Assembly: GCA_022562335.1 (NCBI GenBank)
Contig: JADFPM010000066.1
Span: forward strand, 1 to 10,790
Source of the DNA: Chloroflexota bacterium
GTDB lineage: Bacteria; Chloroflexota; Dehalococcoidia; Lucifugimonadales; UBA3495
Direction of reading: 5' to 3'
DNA length: 10,790 nt
Below are positions 1 to 5,304 of the stretch, piece by piece; position 1 is the stretch's first letter, and each line of letters begins with the position of its first letter. The notes beneath the pieces were generated by a model that saw only the letters and a program-made list of their open reading frames with translations, was not told the origin of the DNA and did no database searches. The translations under genes were made by a program, and so were the position numbers.

Positions 1-50
1 CGTATACCGGTTTTCGAGACCGGCGCTTTCGTCCGCTCAGCCATCTCTCC
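1..50 (-). tRNA. tRNA-Ser(CGA), 5' part only
   Basis: Read on the minus strand from position 50, the sequence opens with GGAGAGATGGCTGAGCGG, the acceptor 5' strand and D arm typical of bacterial tRNA-Ser. It is followed by an anticodon stem CCGGT/ACCGG that encloses the loop CTCGAAA. The anticodon is CGA, which reads UCG serine codons. The long variable arm, T arm and 3' end lie beyond the left edge of the window, so the gene is truncated by the window and not by mutation. A promoter-like sequence lies just upstream on the same strand. Confidence 0.93.
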
Positions 51-62
51 GTGAGTAGCCAG

Positions 63-89
63 ATTATCCCTGTAGCCCGATCTTTTCAA
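63..89 (-). promoter_or_regulatory. candidate sigma-70 promoter of tRNA-Ser
   Basis: On the minus strand, TTGAAA (84-89) and GATAAT (63-68) resemble the -35 and -10 boxes, with a 15-nt spacer that is shorter than optimal. Initiation would fall near 56, about 6 nt before the mature tRNA 5' end. A short leader of that kind would suit a tRNA gene. Confidence 0.4.
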
Positions 90-126
90 GTATCAGGGCG
101 GCTATCTTCCGCGTTATTTGATAAGA

Positions 127-167
127 CCTAAAAGAGGGACCGTCGTCTCATCCCCGTGGCCGGTCCC
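127..167 (-). terminator. weak terminator-like hairpin upstream of tRNA-Ser
   Basis: GGGACCG (136-142) and CGGTCCC (161-167) form a 7-bp GC-rich stem with an 18-nt loop. Read on the minus strand it is followed at once by TCTTTTAGG. It could stop leftward transcription before the tRNA promoter. The T run is short and the loop is long, and no minus-strand gene lies directly upstream, so the role is uncertain. Confidence 0.25.
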
Positions 168-233
168 GGTCGAACAGGGCGTGTTTTAGATACCGCAAGG
201 GGCATTTCGGTCCCACTTCGGGCGGCGTTGGGG

Positions 234-262
234 TTGTCATAGCGTCAGAATACTATTATAGT
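234..262 (+). promoter_or_regulatory. sigma-70-type promoter of the Fur-family gene
   Basis: TTGTCA (234-239) and TATAGT (257-262) each match five of six consensus bases and are separated by exactly 17 nt. The predicted start is near 269, which gives a leader of about 76 nt before the TTG start codon at 345. The -10 box lies inside an 11-bp inverted repeat. Confidence 0.65.
252..262. promoter_or_regulatory. palindrome over the -10 box, candidate Fur-family operator
   Basis: ACTAT-T-ATAGT is a perfect 5-1-5 inverted repeat lying on the -10 box of the regulator's own promoter. Fur-family proteins bind AT-rich inverted repeats of 7-1-7 form (for example TTATAATnATTATAA for PerR) and often repress themselves. 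The flanks here match the PerR consensus only partly, so the site suggests autoregulation by position more than by sequence. Confidence 0.4.
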
Positions 263-269
263 TTAGGCC

Positions 270-310
270 TATTCGGAGCGAATACCGGTGGGGAATGGCC
301 GGTTCCCACC
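270..310 (+). other. two consecutive hairpins in the regulator's leader
   Basis: TATTCG (270-275) and CGAATA (279-284) form a 6-bp stem with a GAG loop. GGTGGG (287-292) and CCCACC (305-310) form a second stem extended by an AA/TT pair past a one-base bulge. Both would lie at the extreme 5' end of the transcript predicted from the promoter. A third small stem, GCCT/AGGC (328-338), overlaps the Shine-Dalgarno sequence. A role in mRNA stability or translational control is inference. Confidence 0.4.
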
Positions 311-344
311 ACGACATTTTGCCTAGCGCCTCGGAGGCCTGGCT

Positions 345-794
345 TTGAACCAAGAAGAGATAGCAGAAAGGCTTCGGCAATGGGAAGTCAGGGTGACTCC
401 CCAGCGGTTGGCCATCGCCGAGGCGGTGTTGAACTCCACCGATCATCCCACGGTCCAGCAGATATACGACCGTGTCCGGGACCATTTCCCCTCCATGACC
501 CTGGCCACCATCTATTCCAACCTTGGGGTCCTGGAGCGGAGCGGCATGATTCAGGAATTGCCTTTCCAGAAGATGTCCCGCTACGAGCCCAACGTGGAGC
601 CCCACGTGAACCTGGTCTGCATCCAGTGCGAAACCGTCATGGATGCCGAGGCGGGTCAGGAAGCGGTGGTGCGGCTGCGGAACCGGATCTCCAGCCAGTC
701 GGACTTCCAGGTGGCGTGGCAGAGGGTGGACTTTTACGGATGGTGTCCCCGGTGCGCCGCCGCAAAACGAGAAGGTAGCCCGGCCGGCGCCTAG
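345..794 (+). CDS. Fur-family metalloregulator (PerR/Fur-like)
   Basis: This 149-residue protein has the normal length and order of a Fur-family repressor: an N-terminal winged helix (about residues 15-70, with HPTVQQIY and TLATIYSNL) followed by a metal-binding dimerisation domain. Structural zinc ligands are visible as C92-x2-C95 and C134-x2-C137. Relative to Bacillus subtilis PerR the regulatory site reads H34, E81, H87, N89 and D100, so the PerR D85 and H93 positions are changed to Glu and Asn. The start is TTG, chosen because GGAGG (333-337) lies 7 nt upstream and the reading begins at the usual distance from the recognition helix. The gene has its own promoter with a palindrome over the -10 box, which suggests autoregulation. 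It probably senses iron, manganese or peroxide; which one cannot be read from the sequence. A stable hairpin with a T run follows the gene. Confidence 0.93.
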   Translation: MNQEEIAERLRQWEVRVTPQRLAIAEAVLNSTDHPTVQQIYDRVRDHFPSMTLATIYSNLGVLERSGMIQELPFQKMSRYEPNVEPHVNLVCIQCETVMDAEAGQEAVVRLRNRISSQSDFQVAWQRVDFYGWCPRCAAAKREGSPAGA

Positions 795-815
795 CCCGAT
801 CCAAGAAATTCACAG

Positions 816-869
816 ATCCCCTTCCCCTTGGACGCCATTGAAACGCAGGGGGTGGGGGATTTGCTTTTT
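816..869 (+). terminator. G/C-tract hairpin with T run after the Fur-family gene
   Basis: ATCCCCTTCCCCTTG (816-830) pairs with CAGGGGGTGGGGGAT (846-860) over 15 positions, with two GU pairs and one TT mismatch, around a 15-nt loop. TTGCTTTTT (861-869) follows. It could be a full or partial intrinsic terminator between the regulator and the VOC gene at 901. The loop is longer and the T run less regular than in the terminator at 2792. Confidence 0.45.
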
Positions 870-900
870 GAGACGAAAAAAGAAGCGAGAGCGAGGAAAA

Positions 901-1257
901 ATGATCACCGGAGTAGTTGGCATCACCCTGTGGACCTCCGCTCTGGACGAGATGTTCCGCTTTTACCACGACGTTCTGCGGCTGCCCCTGCATTCCCGTC
1001 ACGACGATTTCATCGCCTTCGAGTTGGGCGATGTCCGGTTCAACATCGGTCTGCACGGCGAGGTCCACGGAGCGTCGGCCGATCCCTACCGGATCATGCC
1101 CCACCTGGGCGTCGACGACATCCATGCCGAAGCCCGTAGGCTGGCCGAAGCAGGAGTGGAGTTCATCCGCCCGCCGGAAAAAGAGCATTGGGGAGGCTGG
1201 ATCGCCACCCTGAAAGATCCCGACGGGAATATCCTGCAACTGTTGCAACTGCCCTGA
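901..1257 (+). CDS. VOC-superfamily (glyoxalase/bleomycin-resistance fold) protein
   Basis: This 118-residue protein shows the two-module VOC fold: FYHDVLRLPL in the first beta-alpha-beta-beta-beta module, and PHLGVDDIHAEARRLAEAGVEF then DPDGNILQLLQLP in the second. The usual first His after the N-terminal strand is absent (VVGITLW). H68 occupies the usual second metal position, and the terminal Glu is replaced by Gln (LQLLQ). The metal site is therefore reduced, and the protein may bind rather than convert a ligand. The start at 901 is supported by GAGG (893-896). An upstream in-frame extension would run into the Fur-family gene and lacks family similarity. The gene lies 106 nt after the regulator, so it may be read through from it, although the hairpin at 816-860 may reduce this. 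Substrate unknown. Confidence 0.85.
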   Translation: MITGVVGITLWTSALDEMFRFYHDVLRLPLHSRHDDFIAFELGDVRFNIGLHGEVHGASADPYRIMPHLGVDDIHAEARRLAEAGVEFIRPPEKEHWGGWIATLKDPDGNILQLLQLP

Positions 1258-1373
1258 TGCAGTGACCAGCAAGAATCACCAGCAGGCCCCTAGCCGGCGA
1301 TCGTTTTTCCGGTTTGGGAAACCGCTTAAGCGCTCCCGGCGAGACAACCAAATATGAAGTTGGAAAGGACGAG

Positions 1374-2168
1374 ATGACAGGTGATGCCAGGATCCAGCAA
1401 GCCGCCCATTTCCTGTGGGAAGGCCACAAGGCCGGCAACAGATTCGAGCCGATCCCGGATGATTTCGCGCCGCGCACCATCGTCGAAGCCTATGACATCC
1501 AGGAAACCTATCACCGATTGATCATCCCGGCCCGAGGCCCTATAGCCGGTTACAAGATCGCTCTGACCACGCCGGTGATGCAGAAAATGGTGGGATTCGA
1601 TTCCCCTTGCGCCGGTGCGGTTTTTGCCAACGATATCCTTCATTCACCCGCCACCGTGAAAGCGTCGGACTATGGCCGGTTGGGCGTGGAATGCGAGATA
1701 GCCGTGCTATTGAACCGCGATTTGGCCGCAGCGGCGGCCCCCTATGACCGCGCCCGTGCCGCTGAGGCGGTGGAGGCATTGATGCCGGCATTCGAGTTGG
1801 TGGACGATCGAAACGCGGATTATTCCAATCTATCCTTTCTGAGCGTGGCCGCCGACAATACCTGGAACGCCGGTGTGGTGTTGGGCGGCCAGGCGCCCGG
1901 CTGGCGGGGCATAGATCTGGTGGCCGCCGCCGGGAGTATGACCATCAATGGCGAACCAGCGGGAGAGGGCAAGGGAGGAGACGTTCTGGGCCATCCCCTG
2001 GAAGCGCTGGCGTGGCTGGCAAATACTTTGGCGGAGCGGGGGAAAAGCCTGTCAGCGGGAATGATCGTCATGACCGGAAGCATCGTCACCACGAAATTCT
2101 TGAATGCCGGCGATACCGCCGCCATTTCAATAGAGGGATTGGGCGGCGCTCAGGTGACGGTGGTTTAA
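1374..2168 (+). CDS. 2-keto-4-pentenoate hydratase / oxo-heptadienedioate hydratase family (MhpD/HpcG-like)
   Basis: The 264-residue length matches MhpD (about 270). The family adds water across the double bond of 2-hydroxypenta-2,4-dienoate-type compounds in meta-cleavage pathways of aromatic breakdown. GYKIAL (59-64) carries the conserved active-site Lys. VECEIA (105-110) supplies the E-x-E metal pair E106/E108, and AFELVDDR (139-146) supplies the third acidic ligand E141. GAVFANDIL and the C-terminal MTGSIVTTKFLNAGD stretch are also typical. The ATG at 1374 is preferred over an in-frame TTG at 1314 because AAAGGA (1364-1369) lies 4 nt before it and the protein then starts where the family usually does. 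The fumarylacetoacetate-hydrolase fold is shared with decarboxylases and other hydratases, so the exact substrate is not certain. It is flanked on both sides by VOC proteins, a combination found in ring-cleavage clusters. Confidence 0.88.
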   Translation: MTGDARIQQAAHFLWEGHKAGNRFEPIPDDFAPRTIVEAYDIQETYHRLIIPARGPIAGYKIALTTPVMQKMVGFDSPCAGAVFANDILHSPATVKASDYGRLGVECEIAVLLNRDLAAAAAPYDRARAAEAVEALMPAFELVDDRNADYSNLSFLSVAADNTWNAGVVLGGQAPGWRGIDLVAAAGSMTINGEPAGEGKGGDVLGHPLEALAWLANTLAERGKSLSAGMIVMTGSIVTTKFLNAGDTAAISIEGLGGAQVTVV

Positions 2169-2218
2169 AGCCAGAGGTCCCGCCATATGGAATGGCCTCT
2201 GGAGTTGGACCCTAACCC

Positions 2219-2247
2219 TTGACCGGGGCGCTCTACATCCCTAAAAT
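2219..2247 (+). promoter_or_regulatory. sigma-70-type promoter of the second VOC gene
   Basis: TTGACC (2219-2224) and TAAAAT (2242-2247) each match five of six consensus bases with a 17-nt spacer. The predicted start is near 2254. The leader to the ATG at 2299 then contains two copies of a 12-bp repeat and the Shine-Dalgarno sequence. Confidence 0.65.
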
Positions 2248-2260
2248 CCAACCAAACTCA

Positions 2261-2285
2261 AAGAAGTTCCAAAAAGAAGTTCCAA
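2261..2285 (+). repeat. 12-bp direct repeat in the leader of the second VOC gene
   Basis: AAGAAGTTCCAA occurs at 2261-2272 and again at 2274-2285 with one base between. The second copy runs into AAGGAGG (2284-2290), the ribosome binding site. It could be a small duplication or a paired binding site. Confidence 0.7.
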
Positions 2286-2298
2286 GGAGGGATGCCAA

Positions 2299-2751
2299 AT
2301 GGGTAAGATAAGCGGTCTCAGTCATGTCGGTGTGTTCGTCAATGACCTGGATCGAATGACGGAATTCTATTGCGGCACCTTGGGCCTCATCGAAACCCAC
2401 CGCAACGGCGACCGGATAGTCTTCCTCACCTCCAACCCCGAAAAAGAAGACCACGAGATCGCCCTGGTCAGCGGCCGGGATGGAGCCCCCCTTAACATCC
2501 AGCAAATCGCCTTCCGGGTGGGTGACGTGGAGGATGTGCTCGGCTTCTACAAGACGTTCAAAGATATGGGGATAGAGATTCAGCAGACGGTGAGCCACGG
2601 CGCCGGCGTGTCCTGCTACTTCTACGACCCCGAAGGCAATCGCCTCGAGGTCTTTGCCGACATCGAAATGCCCAATGGCCGGGGCTACAGCGGCCCCATA
2701 GACCTGGAAAAGAGCAAAGACGACCTGGTGGCCCAGATCATAGCCGGGTAA
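2299..2751 (+). CDS. VOC-family protein, type I extradiol-dioxygenase-like
   Basis: This is a 150-residue single-domain member of the family that includes catechol and biphenyl-diol 2,3-dioxygenases. LSHVGVFVNDLD places H9 at the first metal position, FYCGTLGL and DHEIAL follow, and VSHGAGVSCYFYDPEGNRLEVFAD (98-121) carries the conserved His and the metal Glu E117. At the second metal position, where HIAF is usual, the protein has QQIAF (Q69). Gln is a known metal ligand in glyoxalase I, so activity is still possible. The start is decided by AAGGAGG (2284-2290), 8 nt before the ATG. A strong promoter lies upstream and a strong terminator follows, so the gene can be transcribed alone. Its pairing with a MhpD-like hydratase suggests ring cleavage, but glyoxalase-type or other functions are possible. 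Confidence 0.88.
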   Translation: MGKISGLSHVGVFVNDLDRMTEFYCGTLGLIETHRNGDRIVFLTSNPEKEDHEIALVSGRDGAPLNIQQIAFRVGDVEDVLGFYKTFKDMGIEIQQTVSHGAGVSCYFYDPEGNRLEVFADIEMPNGRGYSGPIDLEKSKDDLVAQIIAG

Positions 2752-2791
2752 CGATTCCCGGTAAACCGGTCCGTCTGTTCAGGCAAACCAG

Positions 2792-2823
2792 AGGCGCGGA
2801 GCGATGAGCTCCGCGCCTTTTTT
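2792..2823 (+). terminator. intrinsic terminator after the VOC gene
   Basis: AGGCGCGGAGC (2792-2802) and GCTCCGCGCCT (2808-2818) form a perfect 11-bp GC-rich stem with the loop GATGA, followed by a run of six Ts (2818-2823). It closes the plus-strand block 40 nt after the VOC stop codon. Confidence 0.93.
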
Positions 2824-2909
2824 GTTATTTGGGTGTGACGTGGAGCGGTCTTATCATTGGGAAACAACACTTGCACACAGTGCCCGCATACAGTCCCCAA
2901 TGAAACCTC

Positions 2910-2952
2910 AAAAAAAAGTTAGCTCTGCCTCACGGCCTCTTGGCGGTGCGGC
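2910..2952 (-). terminator. possible terminator of the vapBC operon
   Basis: On the minus strand, the segment 2952-2927 folds into an 11-position stem with two mismatches and a 4-nt loop. Nine bases later comes an unbroken run of eight Ts (2917-2910). It lies about 33 nt past the toxin stop codon. The gap between stem and T run weakens the case. Confidence 0.3.
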
Positions 2953-2984
2953 AAGGTCTGCTCGCGGCTGGCGAAGGCCGAGTA

Positions 2985-3419
2985 TCAAGAAATTTCTGAC
3001 TCCATTGAGAGGGGGTTGAATACAGTCAAGCCTTGCACTTGGCCAAAGGCCGCGTCAGCGGTGACAATGCCTTCCAAATGATGGGTTGACACGACGGCGG
3101 CATGGATGGCATCTCGAGGAGATAGGGATGGGTAGCGTTCCAAGATCTGGCGGGCTAACAAAGCCTCGTCGGCGGCCAATGGAACGGGCTGTGGAAACAA
3201 TGACATGAGCCGGTCAAAGGTCCGGAAGGCCCTGGCACGTTCACCGCGAAGGATATAAACGTGGAGGACCTCCCGGAGCAGCTCGGTATCTATGGTGAAG
3301 CTGCTGGAGTCCGGACCCAATCTAGAAACTAGAGCACGACAAGCTCCAAAGTACCTATGAGGACCTCCCTGAGCATATATGAAGATATTGGTGTCAAGAA
3401 GCTTCAAACCGTCTGCCAA
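2985..3419 (-). CDS. vapC: PIN-domain ribonuclease toxin, VapC family
   Basis: This 144-residue protein has a single PIN domain, normal for VapC. VapC toxins are metal-dependent RNases that cut tRNA or rRNA when their antitoxin is lost. The acidic catalytic set is visible: D9 in LLDTNIFIYA, a Glu near 46-50 in TELLREV, D103 in SPRDAIHAA, and D122 in TADAAF. The start is TTG at 3419, with AGGGA just upstream inside the antitoxin gene. A second in-frame TTG at 3407, giving the common KLLDTN opening, is an alternative. With the first start the gene overlaps the antitoxin by 26 nt, the translational coupling normal for such pairs. No residue needed for catalysis appears lost, so the toxin should be active. 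Confidence 0.9.
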   Translation of the reverse strand: MADGLKLLDTNIFIYAQGGPHRYFGACRALVSRLGPDSSSFTIDTELLREVLHVYILRGERARAFRTFDRLMSLFPQPVPLAADEALLARQILERYPSLSPRDAIHAAVVSTHHLEGIVTADAAFGQVQGLTVFNPLSMESEIS

Positions 3420-3648
3420 CGTCCCTATCGAGGATGATCTTTGCCTCTTCCCACGTTAGATCGCTCTGTTCGCCGAGAATCCCGTCCACCGCCTCTTGCC
3501 GCTTTTCCAGCGTGGACATCAGGTAGACCTGCTCCACCGCTTTGCGCACAAGGGCCCCTACAGACTTGCCCTGGGAACTGGCAAGCTGTTCTATCATCCG
3601 GTAATGTTCGGGGTCGAAAAGGACCTCTACGCGCTTGGTAAGTGGCAC
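3394..3648 (-). CDS. vapB: ribbon-helix-helix antitoxin of the VapBC-type pair
   Basis: This 84-residue protein has an N-terminal ribbon-helix-helix DNA-binding domain: strand TKRVEVLFD (4-12), helix PEHYRMIEQLAS (13-24), and a second helix after GKS (27-44). The C-terminal tail (about 45-84, acidic, with a TWEEAKIIL helix) is where such antitoxins wrap their toxin. The start is GTG, set by GGAGG (3655-3659) on the minus strand, 6 nt before it. The toxin gene follows with overlap. Upstream lies a 14-bp palindrome that fits the operator of an RHH autorepressor. The closest naming is VapB/CopG-like, and the exact subfamily is not certain. Confidence 0.85.
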   Translation of the reverse strand: MPLTKRVEVLFDPEHYRMIEQLASSQGKSVGALVRKAVEQVYLMSTLEKRQEAVDGILGEQSDLTWEEAKIILDRDVGRRFEAS

Positions 3649-3688
3649 CGTATACCTCCGGAACCGTATATATACGGATATAATATCA
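3647..3688 (-). promoter_or_regulatory. vapBC promoter and palindromic operator candidate
   Basis: On the minus strand TGATATTAT (3688-3680) fits an extended -10 box (TGnTATAAT type) with no good -35. Initiation would fall near 3673, inside the perfect 14-bp palindrome CCGTATATATACGG (3664-3677). The same 8-mer ACCGTATA occurs on the plus strand at 3663-3670 and at 3647-3654, the second copy overlapping the GTG start codon. Repeated half-sites over the start of transcription and translation fit repression by the antitoxin or the toxin-antitoxin complex. Confidence 0.55.
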
Positions 3689-4051
3689 CAGGGCGCGTCA
3701 TCACTGCCAGCGTGCTTGGAGCGGTTTATTTTGATGGCCAGGGCGAAACCGGCCTACGGTTATGACCAACAAGCATTTGCCCATTTGCTTTGGATACGGT
3801 AGCTCGTGATTGATCCATCGGCCGATAGCTGAACCGGTCTGGTCCTCACCAATGGAGTTAGATTCGAGGGGTTTCAGTGAAATATTTCAGCGAATCGCCG
3901 GCGTGGAGATGATCGGGTAGCGAATGCCCGTACGTTAGGTAAAACGCGTCTCCAGCACCTTCTTTCTCCTTATCTCCGGATACATCCGTAACTCCGGGCG
4001 TCGCTGAGGTCTTTCAGGACAGACCGAATCTCACTGAGAGATAACATTTCC
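3689..4051. other. non-coding stretch between vapBC and queA
   Basis: No supported gene was found here. The only structured element seen is the 12-bp palindrome TGAAATATTTCA (3878-3889). On the minus strand an open frame of about 50 codons (running to a stop near 3856) lacks any start codon and is not recognised. A 25-codon frame starting near 4047 is too short to support. The region may contain decayed sequence, but no source could be named. Confidence 0.5.
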
Positions 4052-5185
4052 TTAAAGGATAAGCATCGCATCCCCGAATGAGTAGAACCGGTAGTTTTGC
4101 TCGATGGCTTCCTGGTAGGCCGCTAAAACCACCGTTCGTCCGGAGACTCCCGGCGGACCCTCCTCATTCCTACCGGTCTCCGCAAAGGCGGAAACCAGCA
4201 TCAGCAGGGTGGACCGGGGCAGGTGGAAATTGGTGATCATGGCGTCCACGAGCTTAAACTCGTGGCCGGGCAGGATGAACAGGTCTGCCCAACCGCTTTG
4301 GGCATCAAATTGGCTTTGGCCCCGCTTCGCCATATCCTGGGCCGTTTGCTCCAACACCCTTACCGTGGTGGTGCCCACGGCGATTATCCGGCGTCCATCG
4401 GCCCTGGCCCGGTTCAGGGTGCCGGCGGTCTCCGGGGGAATCTCGTAATACTCGGTGTGTATCTGGTGTTGGGCCGGGTCTTCGTGCTGCACCGGCCGGA
4501 AGGTGTCCAGGCCCACGTGGAGGGTGACAAAGGCCGTTTCAACTCCCGTGGAGCGAATTTTTTCGAGTAAATCTTGGGTGAAGTGAAGCCCGGCGGTGGG
4601 GGCGGCGGCGCTGCCCGGGTCTTTAGCGTAGACGGTCTGATACCGTTCTGGGTCGTCCAGGCGATGATGAATGTACGGGGGCAGGGGCACGTATCCCAGC
4701 CGGTCCAGGTCGGCCCCGGCGGGAAGCCGCACCATCTTGGTGCCGTCGTCATTTGACGCCACCACCTCGGCGATAAGCCCTCCGTCGACCCCCACTTTGC
4801 AAAGGGGGGCCTGGGGGGATTTCGCTCCGCTGCCCGGCGAGGTTGCCGGGGGTTCCAGAATGACCCTGGCCCCCGGACGCAGGCGCCTTCCCGGTTGGGC
4901 CAGGGCTTGCCACACGTTGGGCGAGCTCTCGCGCAGCAGCAGAAATTCCACCCTGCCGCCGGTGTCGGCCCTTCGGCCCCGGAGCCGCGCCGGGATCACC
5001 CGGCTCTGGTTGAACACCATTACGTCGCCGGCACGCAGGTACTCGACGATCTCGGTAAAGCGGCGATGGCTGATCTGTCCCGAAGCCCGGTCCAGGACCA
5101 GCAGCCGGGACGAGTCCCTGGGTTCCAGGGGCGTCTGGGCGATGAGTTCCGGGGGCAGTTGGTAATCGAAATCGCTGGTTTGCAT
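4052..5185 (-). CDS. queA: S-adenosylmethionine:tRNA ribosyltransferase-isomerase
   Basis: QueA transfers and isomerises the ribosyl part of AdoMet onto preQ1 at the wobble base of GUN-anticodon tRNAs, giving epoxyqueuosine. Family motifs run the whole length: DFDYQLPPELIA near the start, NQSRVIPARLRG (59-70), PTAGLHFT (196-203), TLHVGLDTFRPV (221-232), AVGTTTVRVLE (269-279), TNFHLPRSTLLMLVSAF (318-334) and YRFYSFGDAML (365-375). At 377 residues it is about 30 longer than usual. The excess sits at about 114-136, which is encoded by a palindromic repeat, and in short stretches near 283-297 and 338-348. The ATG at 5185 matches the family N-terminus, but no Shine-Dalgarno sequence precedes it, because heptamer repeats reach the start codon. 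It lies 149 nt downstream of folD on the same strand. No other queuosine gene is in the window. Confidence 0.97.
   Translation of the reverse strand: MQTSDFDYQLPPELIAQTPLEPRDSSRLLVLDRASGQISHRRFTEIVEYLRAGDVMVFNQSRVIPARLRGRRADTGGRVEFLLLRESSPNVWQALAQPGRRLRPGARVILEPPATSPGSGAKSPQAPLCKVGVDGGLIAEVVASNDDGTKMVRLPAGADLDRLGYVPLPPYIHHRLDDPERYQTVYAKDPGSAAAPTAGLHFTQDLLEKIRSTGVETAFVTLHVGLDTFRPVQHEDPAQHQIHTEYYEIPPETAGTLNRARADGRRIIAVGTTTVRVLEQTAQDMAKRGQSQFDAQSGWADLFILPGHEFKLVDAMITNFHLPRSTLLMLVSAFAETGRNEEGPPGVSGRTVVLAAYQEAIEQNYRFYSFGDAMLIL
4789..4823. repeat. palindromic G/C-tract repeat inserted in frame in queA
   Basis: CTTTGCAAAG (4795-4804) is flanked by a C tract (4789-4793) and a G tract (4805-4809), then a second G tract (4813-4818) and ATTT. 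On the coding strand this reads AAATCCCCCC, a C-rich stretch, then the hairpin. It encodes KSPQAPLCKVGV at residues 122-133 of QueA, where the family normally has a short loop. Short repeats of this C-tract/TTTGCAAAG pattern are found dispersed in many bacterial genomes, mostly between genes. Here the frame is kept open. Confidence 0.7.
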
Positions 5186-5234
5186 TTTAGCTGTCAGCAG
5201 TCAGCTGTCAGCGGTCAGCACTCAGCCGTTGGCG
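5186..5234. repeat. heptamer array A, seven units, abutting the queA start
   Basis: Seven consecutive 7-bp units run from 5186 to 5234: TTTAGCT, GTCAGCA, GTCAGCT, GTCAGCG, GTCAGCA, CTCAGCC, GTTGGCG. The consensus is NTCAGCN, or NGCTGAN on the minus strand. The first unit touches the queA ATG (5183-5185) with no base between, so the array is the queA leader and no Shine-Dalgarno sequence is present. Array B at 5305 has the opposite orientation. Confidence 0.9.
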
Positions 5235-5304
5235 GCGAGTCATGGGGGATTCAGGTTGGCCGGCGGTGTGCTTCATGATGCTAAAACCGATGTTTCGCAA
5301 CCAA

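Noticed and set aside
643..900. An 86-codon in-frame extension upstream of the first VOC gene
   Set aside because: It overlaps the Fur-family gene in another frame and would add a low-complexity Arg/Pro-rich tail. The ATG at 901 has a ribosome site and matches the VOC start.
637..1272. A 211-codon minus-strand frame across the regulator end and first VOC gene
   Set aside because: It crosses two recognised plus-strand genes and the hairpin between them, and its translation shows no family features.
1314..1373. Earlier TTG start for the hydratase
   Set aside because: The ATG at 1374 has a better ribosome site and gives the usual family length. The extra 20 residues overlap a small hairpin (1310-1324) and a 10-bp palindrome (1323-1332).
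2171..2202. CCAGAGG/CCTCTGG hairpin after the hydratase gene as a terminator
   Set aside because: The stem is only 7 to 9 pairs with a long loop, and no T run follows it.
2855..2902. CATTGGG/CCCAATG inverted repeat as an element end
   Set aside because: Seven pairs separated by 34 bases with no other shared structure is weak and could be chance.
3856..4047. Short minus-strand frames in the vapBC-queA gap
   Set aside because: One has no start codon and the other is only 25 codons. Neither resembles a known family, so a gene or pseudogene cannot be supported.
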